A stretch of DNA of 64,000 nucleotides from a virus. The translations under genes were made by a program, and so were the position numbers. The notes under the pieces were generated by a model that was not told the DNA's origin, did no database searches, and worked only from the letters and a program-made list of their open reading frames with translations. Position 1 is the stretch's first letter, and each line of letters starts with the position of its first letter. Location: IMG/VR virus record IMGVR_UViG_3300005613_000018, positions 35,610 to 99,609 of that record, one strand, 5' to 3'. This document shows, piece by piece, positions 21,025-30,200 of the stretch.

Positions 21025-21319
21025 GTGGATCGTGTAACGTGATATAAGTATAAGGGTTTAAGGTATAATGGCCTGTAGGGGTTCTGAGTGGGGTCTGAAA
21101 GGGTTATAATATATGACCCCCCCGAATAAAAATCGCTAACTTCCCTAACCTACAGAGGTGACAAAAACCGCGCGTTATTTTCCGCTCAATAAAAAATTCC
21201 CCCAGGATTTTTTGAACCTCTCAGACCTTTTTCATAAAAAATTTCCCCCGGCAAAATCCCCCTTTCAGAGAATATGTGAGTCATATATAAAGTGAAATTC
21301 ATTCAAAAAATTTTTAGAA

Positions 21320-21952
21320 ATGATTAAGTATCGAATGTATGAAAGAGAATTGACAGGAGGTGGTGTCTGGCAAGATCATGATTGTGTTGATAATTTTGAA
21401 GAATATAATATAAATTTGGACAAGTATGGTCTTGGTAGAACATCGAGTAATGAGACATCACCTCATAATTATATTCATGTATTTGCTACTCATGAATATG
21501 TAAAGACATTAGAACAACATGTATTAGATTTTTTCGATATATCTGTCAACTTTCCTGTCACGTTCTTCACAAGAAAGGTTCCATTTACCTCAGATTTTAG
21601 ATGTGGATTTAGTTTTGATACTTATGAGACATTTAATTCAACATATTATGATCAGGCTATAATGACACGTAACATGTTAAATGGATTATATGAGAGTATA
21701 AACTTATCAGGGGATTTTACAAGTACTGGTGACTTTATTGATGATTCAATTCATATTGAAATCAATCCCATACAAACTCAGGAAACTTACAACAGAATTA
21801 AACAAATAATTACTGATACATATGGAGTCAGTAATTTTGTATATCCTGACAGTGTGTTTGCCAATGGACTTCCAGTTTACTTCCATTTCAAGATAAAATA
21901 TGGAACAGATGGATTAGTCATTAAATTTTATAATTTAGATAAGAATGTATAA
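21320..21952 (+). CDS. Hypothetical 210-residue protein
   Basis: Aromatic-rich alpha/beta protein beginning MIKYRMYERELTGGGVWQDHD. Histidine and aspartate positions do not form a catalytic pattern I recognise. No signal peptide or membrane helix. It stands alone between a long gene-free region and the TTGACA-N17-TAGAAT promoter at 21973. Function unknown. Confidence 0.6.
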   Translation: MIKYRMYERELTGGGVWQDHDCVDNFEEYNINLDKYGLGRTSSNETSPHNYIHVFATHEYVKTLEQHVLDFFDISVNFPVTFFTRKVPFTSDFRCGFSFDTYETFNSTYYDQAIMTRNMLNGLYESINLSGDFTSTGDFIDDSIHIEINPIQTQETYNRIKQIITDTYGVSNFVYPDSVFANGLPVYFHFKIKYGTDGLVIKFYNLDKNV

Positions 21953-21972
21953 GTTTCTCAGAGAAATGGTTC

Positions 21973-22001
21973 TTGACAGGAGAGATAAATCTAAGTAGAA
22001 T
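21973..22001 (+). promoter_or_regulatory. Sigma70-like (early) promoter
   Basis: TTGACA (21973-21978), 17-bp spacer, TAGAAT (21996-22001), same form as at 4981 and 20948. It leads to the DUF4338-like gene at 22031 with a leader of about 22 bases containing AGAGG. Confidence 0.75.
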
Positions 22002-22030
22002 GAAGTGATGATTGGAGTGTTTATCAGAGG

Positions 22031-23155
22031 ATGATTTTATCACCAGATGATGCAAGATATGTTGCAAAGAAATTTAAAGAATATTATCTCAAATTTGAAA
22101 GTATTTCTGATTATCAATTAGAATGTCTGAAGTATCGAAACTTTGAGAATTCATTGTTTAGTGATAATGATTATGTCTTTGATAATTTTGACATGAGCCC
22201 TGAAGATATGAACTTCAAGATTCATAGTATTGATACAATGGAACAGGGAAAAGAAAAGTATCATTTACTTTTCAGTAATCTTCTTGAGCTCACTGGAAGT
22301 AATCAGATTGAGAGAAGTATTCCAGGAAGAAAGTTAAGGTGGTTAATTGAAGAAACGAATACAGGAAAGTATGTCGGAATGATCCGAATGGGTTCACCGA
22401 CCACTTATTCAAAACCACGTAATGATCTATTAGGTGAAGTTGTAGATCTGAAGAACTTAAATCATAGAATGGTGATGGGATTTAATATTGTTCCGACACA
22501 ACCATTTGGGTACAATTATCTCGGTGGCAAGTTGCTCTCGTTACTCTGTTGTTCACATGAGATGAAGAGACAGTTTGATGAAAAGTATCAGACTGATCTA
22601 GCCTTCTTTGAGACCACATCTCTCTATGGAAGTAGTAAATCATCATCACAGTATGATGGGTTAAAACCTTATATCAAATACATTGGTCTCAGTGTAAGTG
22701 ATTTAGTACCCTTAATTCAGGGCGAACTCTATGATGAGTTATGTGATTATTTCAAAGTTCGAAATCATAACAAACATCTTGTCCCATTGACTGCATCATC
22801 TCGTAAGAGAAAGATGCAAACTAAATGGGTATCTGAAGTGAAAAAGAGTCTCAAGGAGTTTCCTGATGAAAAGGAAGACTTTATGAAAACAATTGATTAT
22901 GCAAAAAATCTGACAGAACGAAAGAGAACTTTTAGTTGTAATTATGGATTTATGAATTCAAAAGAAGTTATTATAGGTAAGGAAGATAAACTGATTCCAA
23001 ATCCTGAAAACTATCATAAGTTTGAATTGAATAATCTCATTGAGTATTGGCGTAAAAAGGCCACAAAACGATATGAGAAACTGAAAAAAGAAGGTCGATT
23101 GAGAACTGAAATTGAGACATGGACATCTCAAAAATCAATTGATATGATCCGTTAA
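22031..23155 (+). CDS. DUF4338/DruA-like protein
   Basis: 374 residues. The middle (about 93-235) follows the pattern of DUF4338, the domain of DruA in the Druantia defence system and of related proteins in phages and mobile elements: GRKLRWLIEE, YVGMIRMGSP, LGEVVDL, NHRMVMGFNIVPTQPFGYN, then LLCCSHEMKRQFDEKY and FFETTSLYGSSKSSSQYDGL. The C-terminal third is lysine-rich and helical, suggesting nucleic-acid contact. DruA itself is reported to act on DNA during anti-phage defence; a phage copy might be counter-defence or a mobile-element remnant. Own early-type promoter at 21973. The identification is by motif pattern only. Confidence 0.6.
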   Translation: MILSPDDARYVAKKFKEYYLKFESISDYQLECLKYRNFENSLFSDNDYVFDNFDMSPEDMNFKIHSIDTMEQGKEKYHLLFSNLLELTGSNQIERSIPGRKLRWLIEETNTGKYVGMIRMGSPTTYSKPRNDLLGEVVDLKNLNHRMVMGFNIVPTQPFGYNYLGGKLLSLLCCSHEMKRQFDEKYQTDLAFFETTSLYGSSKSSSQYDGLKPYIKYIGLSVSDLVPLIQGELYDELCDYFKVRNHNKHLVPLTASSRKRKMQTKWVSEVKKSLKEFPDEKEDFMKTIDYAKNLTERKRTFSCNYGFMNSKEVIIGKEDKLIPNPENYHKFELNNLIEYWRKKATKRYEKLKKEGRLRTEIETWTSQKSIDMIR

Positions 23156-23191
23156 TGAAAACTATATAATCAAGAGTCTTAAGAAAATTAT

Positions 23192-23353
23192 ATGAAAGAA
23201 TTAAGATATCATATCTATGTGAACAATAAATGTGTATCACATAATCTCGATGAAGAGAGTTTCATAGGTCTTTTTGAATATTACAATCATGTATCAAATC
23301 ATGTAACGTATGAAGTTGTGGAAGTTTCACAATATCAAGAGGCAAGTTACTAG
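23192..23353 (+). CDS. Hypothetical 53-residue protein
   Basis: ATG 23192, TAG 23351-23353. MKELRYHIYVNNKCVSHNLDEESFIGLFEYY looks like a small strand-helix protein, a pattern found in many cyanophage small proteins. The stop overlaps the -35 of the promoter for the next gene. Confidence 0.55.
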   Translation: MKELRYHIYVNNKCVSHNLDEESFIGLFEYYNHVSNHVTYEVVEVSQYQEASY

Positions 23354-23379
23354 ACAAAGACTAAATATCCAAGTATAAT
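23351..23379 (+). promoter_or_regulatory. Sigma70-like promoter of the glycosyltransferase gene
   Basis: TAGACA (23351-23356), 17-bp spacer, TATAAT (23374-23379). The spacer contains CTAAATA, which resembles a late box, so the gene might be read both early and late. Confidence 0.6.
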
Positions 23380-23407
23380 GAAATTTGAAATGGAGTGACT
23401 CTAATTC

Positions 23408-24217
23408 ATGGCTAAAGGATTTACCGTAAAAGCATCAGCACCAAAGAAACAAGAAAAAACTGAACTTTGGGATTATGATGCAATCAAACAACGAATGAAA
23501 GGAAAGGCAATTGTATTCTGTCTTCCTGGACGTGGTGTATCATATATGTTTTTGAAGAATTTTGTACAACTTTGTTTTGATCTTGTACAAAATGGAATGA
23601 GTATTCAAATTAGCCAAGATTATTCTTCTATGGTTAATTTTGCTCGTTGTAAAGTTCTTGGAGCGAATGTTCTTCGAGGACCTGATCAAATTCCTTGGGA
23701 TGGTAAGCTTCATTATGATTACCAACTTTGGATTGATAGTGATATCATCTTTGATAGTAATAAGTTTTGGCAGTTATGTGATCTTGCACTTCCAGCTGAA
23801 GCAATTGATGAAGATGGTAATGAAATTGAAGGAGCTGATAATCCAATCAGTGCTGGATGGTATAGTACAGAAGATGGACGTACCACATCCGTTGCACATT
23901 GGTTGGATGAAGATGACTTCCGTAACAATGGTGGAGTCATGAATCATGAAATGGTTGATGGTATTACCAAACGTAAGAAACCCTTTATGGTAGACTATAC
24001 TGGTTTCGGTTGGGTTATGATTCGTAACGGTGTCTTTGAGAATGAGAAGATGAAGTATCCTTGGTTTGCTCCCAAGATGCAAGTCTTTGAATCTGGAGCT
24101 GTTCAAGATATGTGTGGTGAAGATGTTTCATTCTGTCTCGATGCAATTGAGGCTGGTTATGAAATCTGGTGTGATCCACGTATTCGTGTAGGACATGAAA
24201 AGACAAGGATTATCTAA
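23408..24217 (+). CDS. GT-A-type glycosyltransferase-like protein
   Basis: 269 residues. After a short N-terminal extension comes a Rossmann-like strand (KAIVFCLPGRGVSYMFLKNF), then NFARCKVLGANVL and WIDSDIIF, where DSD at 110-112 is the metal-binding DxD of GT-A transferases. CGEDVSFCLDAIEAGYEIW (GED at 237-239) matches the C-terminal acid motif, and a terminal histidine (GHEKT) may complete the metal site. Common in cyanophages next to the baseplate genes. It may glycosylate a virion protein or host surface sugar; acceptor unknown. GGAG lies about 13 bases before the ATG. Confidence 0.72.
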   Translation: MAKGFTVKASAPKKQEKTELWDYDAIKQRMKGKAIVFCLPGRGVSYMFLKNFVQLCFDLVQNGMSIQISQDYSSMVNFARCKVLGANVLRGPDQIPWDGKLHYDYQLWIDSDIIFDSNKFWQLCDLALPAEAIDEDGNEIEGADNPISAGWYSTEDGRTTSVAHWLDEDDFRNNGGVMNHEMVDGITKRKKPFMVDYTGFGWVMIRNGVFENEKMKYPWFAPKMQVFESGAVQDMCGEDVSFCLDAIEAGYEIWCDPRIRVGHEKTRII

Positions 24218-24333
24218 TGTTCGGTAAAAGAAAAAAATCAAAAGTGAATTGGAGTTCGGGAGACAAAAGAAAAAGAAAAGGAGGATCTCGAACCTCTTCT
24301 CAAAAATCAACTTCTAGAAAACGTCGAAAGTAA
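24217..24333 (+). CDS. 38-residue very basic peptide
   Basis: ATG 24217 shares a base with the preceding stop (TAATG); TAA 24331-24333. Nearly half Lys/Arg with Ser (KRKKSKVNWSSGDKRKRKGG). Coupled to the glycosyltransferase gene. Composition suggests nucleic-acid binding or packaging, but no family is known to me. Confidence 0.55.
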   Translation: MFGKRKKSKVNWSSGDKRKRKGGSRTSSQKSTSRKRRK

Positions 24334-24341
24334 AATTAATT

Positions 24342-24488
24342 ATGGCAAAATTCAAAAAATCTCTGATGGGTTCGGCATTCATTGAACCTCAACCAAAGAA
24401 AACTCGTCAAGGATCTGGCAAACATACAAAGTGTGCAGCATCTAGTCGAAATGGAAAACCAAAGCGTTATAGGGGTCAAGGACGATAA
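24342..24488 (+). CDS. 48-residue basic protein conserved in cyanophages
   Basis: ATG 24342, TAA 24486-24488. FIEPQPKKTRQGSGKHTK and RNGKPKRYRGQGR form a strongly basic small protein I recognise as recurring in cyanomyoviruses near gp25. It resembles small ribosomal-type basic proteins in composition. Function unknown. A terminator follows. Confidence 0.65.
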   Translation: MAKFKKSLMGSAFIEPQPKKTRQGSGKHTKCAASSRNGKPKRYRGQGR

Positions 24489-24498
24489 GTTATATTTC

Positions 24499-24523
24499 AA
24501 CCAGGTTTTTAACCTGGTTTTTT
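24499..24523 (+). terminator. Strong Rho-independent terminator
   Basis: AACCAGGTT (24499-24507) and AACCTGGTT (24511-24519) pair perfectly around TTT and are followed by a T run. It closes the glycosyltransferase transcription unit ahead of the baseplate genes. Confidence 0.85.
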
Positions 24524-24571
24524 ATTGCCAGACCTTATACATAAAGCATAGTGATTATCATTAGGAGACTT

Positions 24572-24733
24572 ATGGAAAAAGAATTTCTTAGGGAGATTAG
24601 TAATGATGATCGAACACCAAAAAGAAAAAAATCTCAACTTGATGAAGATGGGTTTTTTTTGTCAGACGATTGTTCTAGTCCTGATCATAAGTGTACTTGT
24701 AATTCTAAACAAGTAGTCATAACTGAATTTTAG
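24572..24733 (+). CDS. Hypothetical 53-residue protein
   Basis: ATG 24572 is chosen over GTG 24551 because AGGAG lies six bases upstream. Contains SDDCSSPDHKCTCNSK: three cysteines and a histidine close together, possibly a small metal site. Lies between a terminator and the gp25 late promoter. Function unknown. Confidence 0.6.
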   Translation: MEKEFLREISNDDRTPKRKKSQLDEDGFFLSDDCSSPDHKCTCNSKQVVITEF

Positions 24734-24736
24734 TCT

Positions 24737-24744
24737 AATAAATA
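24737..24744 (+). promoter_or_regulatory. Late promoter of the gp25-gp6-gp7 unit (AATAAATA)
   Basis: AATAAATA fits the NATAAATA late box and lies 24 bases before the gp25 start. Confidence 0.6.
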
Positions 24745-24768
24745 AATCAGGTTTGTTGCAACTAGTCA

Positions 24769-25170
24769 GTGCCTCTTGAACGTGTCAGTAAAGGTTTTAA
24801 AGACATCAGTGCTACTTTTCAGATCAGTCCAATCAACTCTGATCTGATTTCACTGAAGAACGCTAACGCCATCGCAAGATCAGTTCGTAATCTTGTATTT
24901 ACACAACCCGGTGATAAACCTTTCCAACCCACAGTTGGTTCAAGAGTATCTGAATTATTATTTGAGAATTTTGATAAATTAACTGCCACTTCAATTCGAA
25001 GTGAAATTGAAAATACAATCAATGAGTATGAACCTCGGGTCAAATTGAATGAAGTCATAGTAGAACCAGACTTCGATAGTTATGAGTTTAATGTGACTAT
25101 AAAATATTTCATTGTAGGTATTGATGTACCAGTTCAACAACTCACATTCATCTTGGAACCCACTAGGTAA
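24769..25170 (+). CDS. 25: Baseplate wedge subunit gp25
   Basis: 133 residues (T4 gp25 is 132). It starts at GTG 24769, giving MPLERVSKGFKDISATFQ, the usual cyanophage gp25 start. The GPW/gp25 fold is recognisable: NANAIARSVRNLVFTQPGDKPFQP, VGSRVSELLFEN and the C-terminal strands around VEPDFDSYEFNVTIKYF. In T4 it sits where the wedge meets the sheath and helps trigger contraction. gp6 begins on the base after its stop, so the two are co-translated. Confidence 0.93.
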   Translation: MPLERVSKGFKDISATFQISPINSDLISLKNANAIARSVRNLVFTQPGDKPFQPTVGSRVSELLFENFDKLTATSIRSEIENTINEYEPRVKLNEVIVEPDFDSYEFNVTIKYFIVGIDVPVQQLTFILEPTR

Positions 25171-27261
25171 ATGCCTTTAGTTAATTTTAGCAATCTAGAC
25201 TTTGATCAGATTAGAGACTCTATCAAGAGTTATCTTCGATCAAATTCCAATTTTACAGATTATGACTTTGAGGGATCTAATCTTTCAACGATTATCGATA
25301 CTCTTGCATATAATACTTACATAACCTCATACAACGCCAACATGGTGACGAATGAGGTGTTTATTGATAGTGCGACTTTAAGGGAAAATGTAGTTTCCCT
25401 AGCTCGTAATATAGGATATCTTCCAAGATCAAGAAAATCAGCTGTAGCAAATATATCTTTTAGTGTTGATGCATCAAATACAACAGCTGTCACCGTCACA
25501 TTAAAAGCTGGAACGGCATTTATTTCAAGTCGTGCTTTTGGTAATGAAAGTTATATATTCTCAATTCCTGATGATATTACAGTTCCTGTAGACTCCACTG
25601 GAACTGCCAACTTCACCAACATTGATATTTACGAAGGAACATATATTAAAAACACTTACACTGTAAATTCAAGAACTCCAAATCAAAAATTCATTATACC
25701 AAATAGTGGATGTGATACTTCTCTGATTAGAGTTATTGTAAAAACTTCTCAAAGTGCTATAGATGTTGGAACTTCGGAAAAGTTTTTACAATATGATAAT
25801 CTTTATGAAATTGGGCCAAATTCACCGATTTACTTTTTAGAAGAAATTGATAGTGAAAGATATGAGTTGTTATTTGGTGATGGTATATTTGGAAAGAAAC
25901 TAGAAGAACCAAATTTTGTTGAAGTCAGTTATATCGTTTCTAATGGTGAGAATGCAAACAATATATCCAATTTCACATTTTCAGGAACACTTAGAGATAA
26001 TAGTGGAAACTCTATTACATCGGGAGTTTCATTAATTGCTACAAATTATCAGTCATTTGGTGGCAAGTCTATTGAAAGTGTCGAATCGATTAAAAAATAC
26101 GCTCCTAGAATTTACGCTTCTCAAAATAGAGCAGTTACTTCTTCCGACTATGAAGCATTGATTCCTAAAATTTATCCAGAATCTGAATCCGTATCTGCCT
26201 TTGGTGGGGAAGAACTCACACCACCTTCATATGGGAAAGTCTTTATCAGTATTAAACCATATAATGGTGTATATCTATCTTCAACCATAAAAAGTAATAT
26301 ACTCTCAGAACTCAGAAAATATACTGTAGCTGGAATTATCCCAGAAATTATTGATCTGAAATACCTTTACATAGAATCAAATTCTAATGTTTATTATAAT
26401 ACAAATCTCGCACCATCTTCATCATATGTAAAAGACACTATTGTCCAAAACATCACAAATTACTCCAACTCGTCGGATCTTAATAAGTTTGGAGCTAGAT
26501 TTAAGTACAGTAAATATCTCAACATCATTGATAATAGTAATGAATCAATTACATCTAATATTACAACTGTCAACATAAGAAGAGATATGGCAGCTTTTTT
26601 AAATCAGTTTGCTGAATATGAGATTTGTTTTGGTAATAGATTTCATATCAAAAATCATGGACATTCCTCTACTTACGATGGTAATGTTATTGGATATAAT
26701 ATCAAATCATCTGGATTTACCGTGAGTGGAATTTCTGGAACAGTTTATCTTGGTGATGTTCCAAACAGTGATTTGGAAACTGGAACTATTTTCTTATTTA
26801 AATTGAATTCACCTACAGAACCAGTAGTTATAAAAAAAGGTATTGGTACAATTGATTATATTAAAGGGGAAATTAAACTTAACCCTATAAAAATACTATC
26901 GACAAAAGTTAACAAAGATATTCCACTAGTTGAGATATCTGCAACTCCATATTCAAATGATGTTATTGGTTTACAAGATTTATATCTACAACTCGATCTA
27001 AGTTCTGTTTCGGTTACTATGGTTCCAGATCAAATTGCATCTGGAGATGATATTTCGGGTACAAATTATAAAGTAAGTTCTAGTTATTCTAATGGTAGTT
27101 TAGTTCGTGGAACACCAGTATTCACTTCTCCGACATCTACCTCTTCAACGACCTCTTTAACGTCCACTTCTTCAGTATATACTACTACCAGTACTTCAAC
27201 TTCTCCTTCTACAAGTATGGTAAATAGTAGTAATAATGGTTCAACAACCTCCACTTATTAA
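25171..27261 (+). CDS. 6: Baseplate wedge subunit gp6
   Basis: 696 residues (T4 gp6 is 660). The N-terminus LVNFSNLDFDQIRDSIKSYLRSNSNFTDYDFEGSNLSTIIDTLAYNT is the classical gp6/baseplate-J-like start, and YAPRIYASQNRAVTSSDYEALI in the middle is the conserved J-like core. gp6 forms the iris ring that drives baseplate expansion. The last 50 or so residues are almost only Ser and Thr (STSSTTSLTSTSSV, TTSTSTSPSTS), a low-complexity tail absent from T4 gp6. Immediately follows gp25 and precedes gp7 by 12 bp, as in other T4-like phages. Confidence 0.93.
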   Translation: MPLVNFSNLDFDQIRDSIKSYLRSNSNFTDYDFEGSNLSTIIDTLAYNTYITSYNANMVTNEVFIDSATLRENVVSLARNIGYLPRSRKSAVANISFSVDASNTTAVTVTLKAGTAFISSRAFGNESYIFSIPDDITVPVDSTGTANFTNIDIYEGTYIKNTYTVNSRTPNQKFIIPNSGCDTSLIRVIVKTSQSAIDVGTSEKFLQYDNLYEIGPNSPIYFLEEIDSERYELLFGDGIFGKKLEEPNFVEVSYIVSNGENANNISNFTFSGTLRDNSGNSITSGVSLIATNYQSFGGKSIESVESIKKYAPRIYASQNRAVTSSDYEALIPKIYPESESVSAFGGEELTPPSYGKVFISIKPYNGVYLSSTIKSNILSELRKYTVAGIIPEIIDLKYLYIESNSNVYYNTNLAPSSSYVKDTIVQNITNYSNSSDLNKFGARFKYSKYLNIIDNSNESITSNITTVNIRRDMAAFLNQFAEYEICFGNRFHIKNHGHSSTYDGNVIGYNIKSSGFTVSGISGTVYLGDVPNSDLETGTIFLFKLNSPTEPVVIKKGIGTIDYIKGEIKLNPIKILSTKVNKDIPLVEISATPYSNDVIGLQDLYLQLDLSSVSVTMVPDQIASGDDISGTNYKVSSSYSNGSLVRGTPVFTSPTSTSSTTSLTSTSSVYTTTSTSTSPSTSMVNSSNNGSTTSTY

Positions 27262-27273
27262 GATATATTAGAA

Positions 27274-30200
27274 ATGGCAGTAGATAGAGTAAAGTTCCAA
27301 AATATTGTCGCTAGTCAACTTCCAAGATATGTACGAGAAGATTTTCCTCTTCTCGTAGATTTTCTTGAGCAGTACTATCTCTCTCAAGAAGTTCAAAGTG
27401 GAACTCTTGATTTAATTCAAAATATTGATCAATATGTAAAAGTTGAAGAACTTACAAATCTTAAGAACTCTACAGTTCTTGGTGCCGATCTTTCCATCAC
27501 AGGAACAACCATTACATGTTCTTTAGATGATAACTTTACTGAAGGATTTGTAGACACTAATGGATTGATTAAAATTGATGATGAAATAATTTTTTATGAA
27601 ACTAAAACTGATACTACATTTGAAGGTTGTGTAAGAGGTTTTAGTGGAGTAACCTCTTATCAAAAATCGAATACACCAGATGAGTTAGTTTTTAGTAATT
27701 CTTCAATTACATCTCATAAATCAGGTGCTATAATTTATAATTTGAACGTTATTTTTCTACAGGAATTTCTTAAAAAACTGAAAAATCAGATCACACCAGG
27801 ATTTCAGGATAGATCTTTAGCCTCTAATTTAAATCAGAAGAATTTTATCTATAATGTTGACAGTTTTTACAAAACTAAGGGAACTGATAGATCCTTTAAA
27901 ATTCTTTTTGGTGCTTTGTATGGAGAGGATGTAGAAGTCATACACCCAAGTGAATATCTTTTTAGGCCATCAGATGCAGACTATCGAGTTACTCAAGATT
28001 TTGTTGTGAAGGCAGTTCGAGGAAATCCACTCGAACTTAAGAACTTAACTCTATATCAAAATACTACAGGAGCTAGAGGATCTGTATCCGATGTAGAAAA
28101 AATTAATTATAGTGAAGGAGATTACTATAAAATAAGTGTTGACTATGGATATCAAAGAGATATTGATGTTGATGGAACAATTTACAGTCAATTTTCTCCA
28201 AATCCAGTTACAAAAATATTGAATGATGTAAGTATAAATTCTACTACTATTGATGTAGACTCGACCTCATCATTCCCAGAGGCCGGTTCTCTTGCAGTTA
28301 AGGACATTGATAATAATGATCTACTCTTATCATATAGTGGAAAAAATATTACTCAATTTTTAAATGTTACTGGTGTAAGAAATAGGATCAGTTCGAAAAG
28401 TGATATCGAATTGAATGATTATTCTTACGCTTTTGTTGGATTTGATAGAAGTAGAGAAATTAGAGTGAGAATTACATCGACTCTAAAGGATCTACAATTA
28501 TCAAAATCTCACTCTTATAAAAAAGGTGATCTTATTAGTGTAAAGAATTTTGGATATACTAAAACTAATGAAAAGTTAAAAAATTGGAATTATAATGTCA
28601 AATCAAAATTTGATGTTAAGAGTGTTAATCAAATTGATTTGAGTGAGGAAAAATATTCTATCAAAACATATAATGATATTGAATTGAAACCAGGATACAA
28701 TTTTTTAATTCAAAATTCTACTAAAACTGTATCAACTATTGGGTATGTGTTGAGTGTTAATTCTTCAAATTCTTTTATTGCTAAAATTTCTGCAAATTTA
28801 AATTTAAATGATACTTATACAATAGAAAATCAAATATTGAAGGGCAATTCTACCGAATATCCTATACTGAAACAATATTTTGCCAATGTTCAAAATACAT
28901 ATGTGAATTCTTCTGATAATATTTTAGTATCTAGTAATTCCATTCCTAATTATTACAATATAATTACTAATCCATATGATAAAAAAATTAAATTTAGTGG
29001 AACTTTTACTTCCACACAAACTTTAAATTTATTGAATCATGGTTTTTATACTGGTGATGTTGTTTACTATCAACCATCTATTATTGAAACTGTATCAACT
29101 GATGTTGATGGTATACAGACTATAACCGAATCTATAAATGGATTTGAAGATGTTGATGAGGGTGTATATTATGTCGGTAGAGTAGATAGTAATAATTTTA
29201 AACTTGCTAGAAGTAAGGGCAATTTATTTGTAAATAAATTTATAACTTTAAACGGTACTGTTAAGGATAATGAAATTATATATTATAATTTCTTTAATAA
29301 AAATGTTCTGCCACAATCAATTTATAGAGAAATAACTAATCCTTCAAATATTGAAACTACTTATGAAACTGAGCCAGGATATACTGGAATTTTAATCAAC
29401 GGTGTTGAAATTTTAAATTATAAATCCTCTGACGTAGTGTACTATGGTGAAATTGAAGAAATTGTGATTTCTTCACCTGGAAGTGGATATGATGTAATTA
29501 ATCCACCTAGTTTGATCATTAGTGATGAAGTTGGAACTGGAGCTACTGGTAAGTGTTCAGTATCTGGAAAATTAGAAAGAATTGAAATAATTGATCCAGG
29601 ATTTGATTATGTCAATACTCCCATTGTGAAGATAAATGGTGGTAATGGAAGAGATGCTGCTGCAGAAGTTAATTTAATTTCTTTAGATAATGAGGTTATT
29701 TTTAACTCGGAGTCCACTTCTTCGGATGTAAATCTGACAAATGATACGATTGGATTTTCAACATTCCATAAATTCAGAGATTATGAAAAAATTGTTTATC
29801 TAACAAATTCACAAACATCTGTTGGTGGTATTTCAACAGGATCTTTTTATTATGTTGGTATTGTAAATGATAAAACTATAAAACTTTACAAAAATCAAAG
29901 TGACTCAATTTCTGGAATTAATACAATATCTTTAACATCTTATGGAACTGGCACACAAATAATCAAATCATCCGAAAAGAAACAAGTAGTATCTGATATT
30001 TTAGTTACAAATTCTGGATATGGTTATGAAAACAAAGAAAGAATTATACCAACATCTGGTATTAGTACATCATTGAATCAGATTTTAATATCTAATCACG
30101 GATATTCATCTAAAGACATTGTTAGATATACTGCTGGATCATCACCTATTTCAGGAATATCTGAAAATAAAAATTATTATGTTGTGAAAGTTGACGATGA

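Larger units (their letters stand above)
20924..21319. other. Gene-free regulatory-looking stretch
   Basis: About 396 bp without a credible ORF. It holds a sigma70-like promoter (20948), a TATAAT at 20982, a GGGGTT/AACCCC hairpin (21006-21024), a TTATAATATATG run flanked by G and C tracts near 21103, a GC-rich CCGCGCG patch near 21168, and two near-repeats of AAAAAATTCCCCC at about 21187 and 21237. The base composition, with long G and C runs, differs from the rest of the window. Confidence 0.55.
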
